Translations under genes and position numbers: made by a program
Notes under the pieces: model-generated
Told to the model about the DNA's origin: nothing
Databases searched by the model: none
Seen by the model: only the letters and a program-made list of their open reading frames with translations
Assembly: GCA_903813345.2 (NCBI GenBank)
Contig: CAIIXF020000008.1
Span: forward strand, 11,559,278 to 11,623,277
Source: Owenia fusiformis
Taxonomy: Eukaryota; Annelida; Polychaeta; Sabellida; Oweniidae
Direction of reading: 5' to 3'
DNA: 64,000 bases
Shown here: in pieces, positions 59,541-64,000 of the stretch
Numbering within the stretch: position 1 is the first letter of the stretch
Layout: every line of letters starts with the position of its first letter

Positions 59541-61189
59541 ATCACTGGACGTCTTATTGAGACAGACTTAGCGGCATCTCCTACTGGTAAAATAATTGTG
59601 ATGGACAAAAACGTAAATTGGAGTAACATACATACAATTTCAATTTCCCAATCAGTAGTACGTGTAAGGCAGGTAGCAGTTCTGCTGGTTTATCGTTAGA
59701 CTTCGGCTCTAATTCCAGCTTCTAACAGTATGCAAAGAAAGATCACACACGCTCTTTGCAAGAAAGCATCTTGGGTTACAACTGATCGCTTGTAAAAACA
59801 TTATTTTTTGGCAATTCGCGGGCTAACCATTAGTGAAAATTGATCGTTGCTTTAAAGGTCACTCAGTACTTGCGGAAGGAGAGTCGATTTTAACATGTGC
59901 CCTTTTCTCAAAGAAAATTCAAAACCAGATCACACATGTAGTTTTGTTTTTGATGCATTTTTTTCTTTTGAAAATTATACGCGCGCATTCCATCACTTAA
60001 AATTTAAACCAAATTGGTTCTTCATTATCTTCAGCTCAAAAGTGTAACCTAATTTTCTGAGTGTTTGCAGTAAGTTACCATGACCAACATTTCGCTGGCA
60101 GAAGTCAGATCTTGTCTGGCGCTCTGCAGAATAAAACATAATAGTAGTATATCTCTGGATTCAAGATAAGTCTAAAGTTTAATTGGAGCCAAGGTTAAGG
60201 GGGACGTCTCATAAATATACCGGTTATTCACTTCGTTGCGCTTTCTCAAAAATTGCATCGAGAGAAGGAGTTTACGGAACAACTCATTAAGAAACGAACA
60301 GAGATATTCATGATAAGTTAGCCTATACTTGTTAAAATAATTTATATTAAAACTGAAATGATATTCCCAATAGGCTTATTATCTGATTGTTGCAAGAAAA
60401 TGTTGCAGACGTGTAGGTATAAATGCAGTTGTTGAGAAAATAAACATTTCCAAGTGATCCCATCGCCAACGTGATGATAAATACAACCAAGTGTGATTCT
60501 AAGTTTAAAGTGTATGTTCCCAGGGCATCAACAGTGTGCTAAGTGGCTTTACAGAGATATACGCATATGTTTCTGCCTTACTGTAATTCTCATACACATG
60601 AATATACCTATGAATCAATCAAAATCGAACGTACTAATTAACTTTTTGAAAATATGTTAGTTTTCCATTCTTTGTAATGAAATTAACTTACATTTTCTAT
60701 AAAGCCCCACCTAAACTATATGACGATTACCATAATTAGATTAATTATGTCATATGTTTTTCCAGCTTTATGGCCTTAAGAGTGTCTAGTAAGTAGTGGA
60801 ACGGTGCAGAATATGTTAACTCCCGTTAGGCAACAAATAGGAACTGTGTCCAGTTTCCAGTCATTAGTTTACTAGAAAAAATTTATAAGAAATATAAAGT
60901 ATCAAATCATCTTCACGAAGAAAAAACAATGAGTAGAAAAGTTTAAAATCTGTAAATATTGGGAAGTTGAGTGGGTGACTTATCCAGAGGATGCATGAAC
61001 AAATATAAATCCTTGTATTAGTCCAAAACGTATTTGTTTCATTTCTGAATAGGACATTTCACAAGACCATGCTTTGTACTTTTTCTTCGTATATGTAAAT
61101 CAAGATTTCCAATTTTTCCATTAAACACAAACAGAAGATCATGAAACTTCACCAATTTTAAAATTTATCATCAAAATAAAAATTTATGA

Positions 61190-61315
61190 TTTACGCACTG
61201 ACCTCAAGCTGTACATCCCTGAGTATTTTTCCGGGATCGTGCCTTTATTACTGAAACGGTAACACCAAAATCAAGCGTTCGATTTGCTAAACGATATGCG
61301 TTACCCTTTGAATAT
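61190..61315 (+). repeat. dispersed repeat, GGGTGACGCATATCG family, copy 3
   Basis: CCCTGAGTATTTTTCCGGGA, GCGTTCGATTTGCTAAACG and ATGCGTTACCCTTTGA match copy 2 with scattered differences and a short deletion in the GTGAGCAACACC block. Confidence 0.6.
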
Positions 61316-62199
61316 AAATATTTTTTCTGTCTGCAAGAATACATTTTCTTATTGAATTTAGTACATAACGTAATATAATTCTGAAATTGTACTGACTTGA
61401 GCTGTTTCTTTAAAAAACATTACAACTTATTCAAAACTTTTGTCTGAAGTTCTTCATACTGATCCATGCTCAAAGTACAACGTTTTCCGTAAATCAACTT
61501 GAAGTTACCTAGTTTTCAATGATGAAGTTTTATCATTATTATGCACAAGTTCAACAAAGTTAGCTGATATTTAGACCCAAACTATTTGTATAACCTCACA
61601 TTTAAAAAGGTTTTCCATATACAAGTACAAACTCATTATTCATTCAGGAAACCTTTATGAGGTCTAACAATTCCCTTCTCGTTGATGGCCACATAACTGT
61701 TGCGAAAGAAAACAACATTCTAAGATCAGACCTGGAGAACAACAAATGTTTCCGCATTGCATATTTTGAAGTCTGGTGCTCTTGCCGTTTTTTTCGTTTA
61801 AACTAGCATTGCCTATGTTTTACTCATTTCAAAGAACCAAAGATGCGAGTGTATTACGTTAAATCATCAAAATATGAAAATGATGTTAATGAAAGGAATT
61901 GATTTAAAAAGTTATGCATCTTAAGGCTGATGTATACCCTTAACGTTTAAAGTTAGAACCATAAAAAAACTTAAGTTCATAAGCCAAAATTACGTTTCTG
62001 GAGCTATCTAAATATTTGCTGTAAAGGAAGTTCCATCTATTTCTACGCAAAACTTTTTTGATTGAATTATAATCAGAATCGATATCCCGTATATATTATT
62101 TGTTGTAAACCCACACTTTCTATCGGTTTTCATTGAAAATAACTAGACAACAGCAACGTCAAAGTGTAGTAAATCCCATCGAACAGCCATGGCTGGCAT

Positions 62200-63007
62200 T
62201 TTTACAAACGAAGTATATAGCAAAAATCGTAAAATAACACACAAATGGACAACATTATAGCCAAATTGTCATCAAAAAGTGTACTGTAATAACAGAAAAT
62301 GTATATGTAATATTTCAACAAAATCGCACACATATACATGTCAATAGCGGCCATTTTCCAAAACGGACGCCTACTTGCCAACATATCATAAGACAGTGTG
62401 CCATGCTTATGAGTATTCACATATCAAATATGAACAAAATCATTACTTTTTACTTTTGATCATTAATTATTACTTTTTGAGTCATTGTAAAAAAACGTAA
62501 GATAACACTCATAAAAATGGTGGCCATTTTCAAAATGACCGCCTACTCCCCAAAGTGTCATTAGACAGTGTGCCATGCTTATTGTATTCACACACCAAAT
62601 ATAACAAAATCGCTCCACTACTTTTCAAGTTACAGCAAAAATCGTAAAATAGCGTGTAAAGGCCGCTATTTTCAAGATGGCTGCCATGTGCTTCTTCGAT
62701 ATCTACATTTCTAGCTTTATTAATGTCCTGATAGGTATATAATTTTTTACATATAAAACATTGCGATTACAGTTTTACATAATGTACCTAAATTACTGTA
62801 AAATCGGCACTAAAAATCACCGCCATATTTGAATGAGCGGCCATTTTTAAAATCGGCTTTCGAGCAGATACTCCCATCATGCCCATAGGGTATGTGTACA
62901 AAATATGAACAAAAGTGGGCCAACGGTATTGGAGTTATTGACCGGACAGACGTACGTACGTACGGGGCCATTCCCTATATCCCTCCGAACTTCGTTCGGT
63001 GGGATAA
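62200..63007 (-). repeat. rolling-circle-like family copy with 5' end, minus orientation
   Basis: On the minus strand it starts TTATCCCACCGAACGAAG after A, with a CCGAAC GAA GTTCGG stem, then GGAGGGATATAGGGAATG and CGTCTGTCC. The body has ~160-bp monomers with GCGGCCATTTT, GTGTGCCATGCTTAT and AAAATCGTAAAATA blocks that differ from the 38.5-kb monomers. Small frames at 62877-63212 and 62892-63117 are in this repeat. Confidence 0.55.
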
Positions 63008-63550
63008 TGATTCTCATGATAGTGACATTGGATTGTATTTTATTGAAATCAGGCGTAGCCTTGGTTCTATACATTAACTCTGTGATCCAGGAAAAACACA
63101 CATTAAATCTTGGATAAAAATCAATAGGCAGGGAGGTAATCCAAGGGTGTAATCGCCCCACTGATCGCAGAACGTATTCACTTTTCAGACCACCTGTTTT
63201 CTTACACAGCAAGCCTGTAGTGGTAGATTTAGTTGTTGTTTATCAAATTACCACCAGTAGCGCTAGCATAGCTCAGCATGTACATTTAACTCTCAGTAGG
63301 CATTCGCTGTAATTAATACCTACACACAAGTCAATTAACCTTAAAGTGCCCCATTACCCTATCAGATTAAAATGTTAGTGGAAGAGATGTATGAAATATG
63401 TTAAGATATGTGTTGTTTTACTTGAAAGAGGATTGATGCAGTCTTTGAATAATAAGTGTATGACTGATTAATATGGGAATATAGTACTAAACTATTCATG
63501 CTCTACAGCTTCAATTAAAATATACTCACATCAGAAGCAGAGTAGTGGTG

Positions 63551-64000
63551 TCATACTTTAATCTTAGAAGGGTTGCGCTTTTTTATTATTGGATTTGAAG
63601 TTATCAATTCGGGTTGGCAGGTTACCAGGTGCTCTGTCACAATAGATGTTAATTTATTTAGGGGGTGACGTATTCCATTCATTTTACGGTCCAAGTCATT
63701 GAATATCTTATGGACACTTTCAATTCCCTGTTCACCTTGAAGACCCATCCCACAGTTATATCTTTCTATCCATTCCGATATGTGATCTTCAAGGAGATGT
63801 TGTTTCAAGGTGATATTTGTCCTTTTAAAGTAGTGTCTATATGCTTCCATGTAGCTGTCAATCTTTGCTTGAATCATTGGTACTTGCTCAGCCTCGATTT
63901 TTTTGTCGTGAGAAACTGCGTTGTGAACAATTGAAAGTTCTTTATTTACATCCTTAAAAATATTACTAATGCGATGTGCTGCTTTTACTAATTTGTTTTC
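63551..64000 (-). CDS. C-terminal part of a transposon-type protein, runs off the window
   Basis: The frame is open without stops from the right edge to TGA at 63551 (149 codons plus stop), so it continues beyond the window. The visible part has an alpha-helical stretch (IFKDVNKELSIVHNAVSH), then LKQHLLEDHISEWIERY and GMGLQGEQGIESVHKIFN, and ends in a Lys-rich tail (KKRNPSKIKV). The pattern E-D-H, W, G-x-G, GEQG-x-E-S-x-H, FN recurs in uncharacterised, repeat-associated ORFs that I recall from cnidarian and mollusc genomes. I infer a DNA-transposon-derived protein of unassigned superfamily. It is intact as far as it can be seen. Confidence 0.55.
   Translation of the reverse strand, partial: ENKLVKAAHRISNIFKDVNKELSIVHNAVSHDKKIEAEQVPMIQAKIDSYMEAYRHYFKRTNITLKQHLLEDHISEWIERYNCGMGLQGEQGIESVHKIFNDLDRKMNGIRHPLNKLTSIVTEHLVTCQPELITSNPIIKKRNPSKIKV

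Larger units (their letters stand above)
58516..63545. other. probable intron and 3' region of the EGF-ligand gene
   Basis: If the plus-strand gene continues, this is its first internal intron. I looked for an exon giving the end of the EGF module (C-x8-C with G-Y/F-x-G) and did not find a convincing one. It contains the weak ORF at 59214-59540 and repeats at 61.19 and 62.2-63.0 kb. Confidence 0.45.

Noticed and set aside
61194-61245. Possible EGF second exon (AG followed by CTGT...TGC giving Tyr-Cys and a later Cys)
   Set aside because: The spacing is wrong (x9 or more, no G-Y-x-G) and the sequence belongs to a dispersed repeat found at 53.2 kb too.

Overview
This is an AT-rich animal (metazoan) genomic window with few genes and many mobile elements. 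It shows no bacterial or organellar features: long non-coding stretches, spliced gene structure, and dense MITE, mariner, LINE and rolling-circle-like remnants. A single-exon peptide-type GPCR that resembles FMRFamide receptors and the first part of an ErbB-ligand-type EGF growth factor suggest a marine invertebrate, perhaps a lophotrochozoan such as a mollusc. The sequence alone does not fix the phylum.

Protein-coding content. (1) An intact 384-residue class A GPCR lies on the minus strand (27698-28852). (2) A plus-strand exon (57776-58509) encodes a signal peptide, a long basic and His-rich linker and the first four cysteines of an EGF domain. It ends at a perfect splice donor between Cys4 and Cys5, the position typical of EGFR/ErbB ligands. 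(3) A minus-strand ORF runs off the right edge (63551-64000) and carries a domain I associate with transposon-type ORFs. (4) A broken LINE reverse transcriptase lies at 49863-51425, and two opposed mariner transposase tails lie at about 15.9-16.5 kb. (5) A frameshifted transposon-type remnant lies near 43.4-43.7 kb, and there is a weak candidate exon at 59214-59540.

Repeats, left to right: a 28/56-bp satellite (0.5-0.9 kb); a mariner-like end (4.0 kb); a long inverted repeat (4.9-5.8 kb); a rolling-circle-like family whose monomers carry a GCCGCCATTTTT motif (6.9-10.3, 38.5-39.1, 41.1-41.9, 62.2-63.0 kb); a TA-flanked MITE (7.3-7.8 kb); a 1.37-kb element with 16-bp TIRs and a 6-bp target duplication (10.4-11.8 kb); a foldback mariner (15.7-16.7 kb); a GC-rich MITE (17.1-17.75 kb); a hAT-like MITE (22.7 kb); three tandem arrays (23.2-25.3 kb); a nested GCCAT-rich foldback (30.0-32.1 kb); two MITEs of one family (32.4 and 39.8-40.2 kb); a large hairpin element split by a rolling-circle-like insertion (37.9-39.3 kb); a 1.5-kb TIR element (46.4-47.9 kb); a foldback with inverted 15-bp arrays around the LINE (49.4-51.7 kb); a second mariner-like foldback (53.8-54.8 kb); and a further MITE (56.1-56.4 kb).

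The strongest point in the hunt is the nested insertion at 38491-39101. The other arm of the host hairpin preserves the empty site, so the insertion point can be read directly. The insert left no target-site duplication, ends in CTAG after a small hairpin, and has a 5' end shared by two further copies. This is rolling-circle (Helitron/Helentron) behaviour. More broadly, the window is unusually rich in unrelated foldback elements that could produce long double-stranded RNA. I do not see a new multi-gene system.
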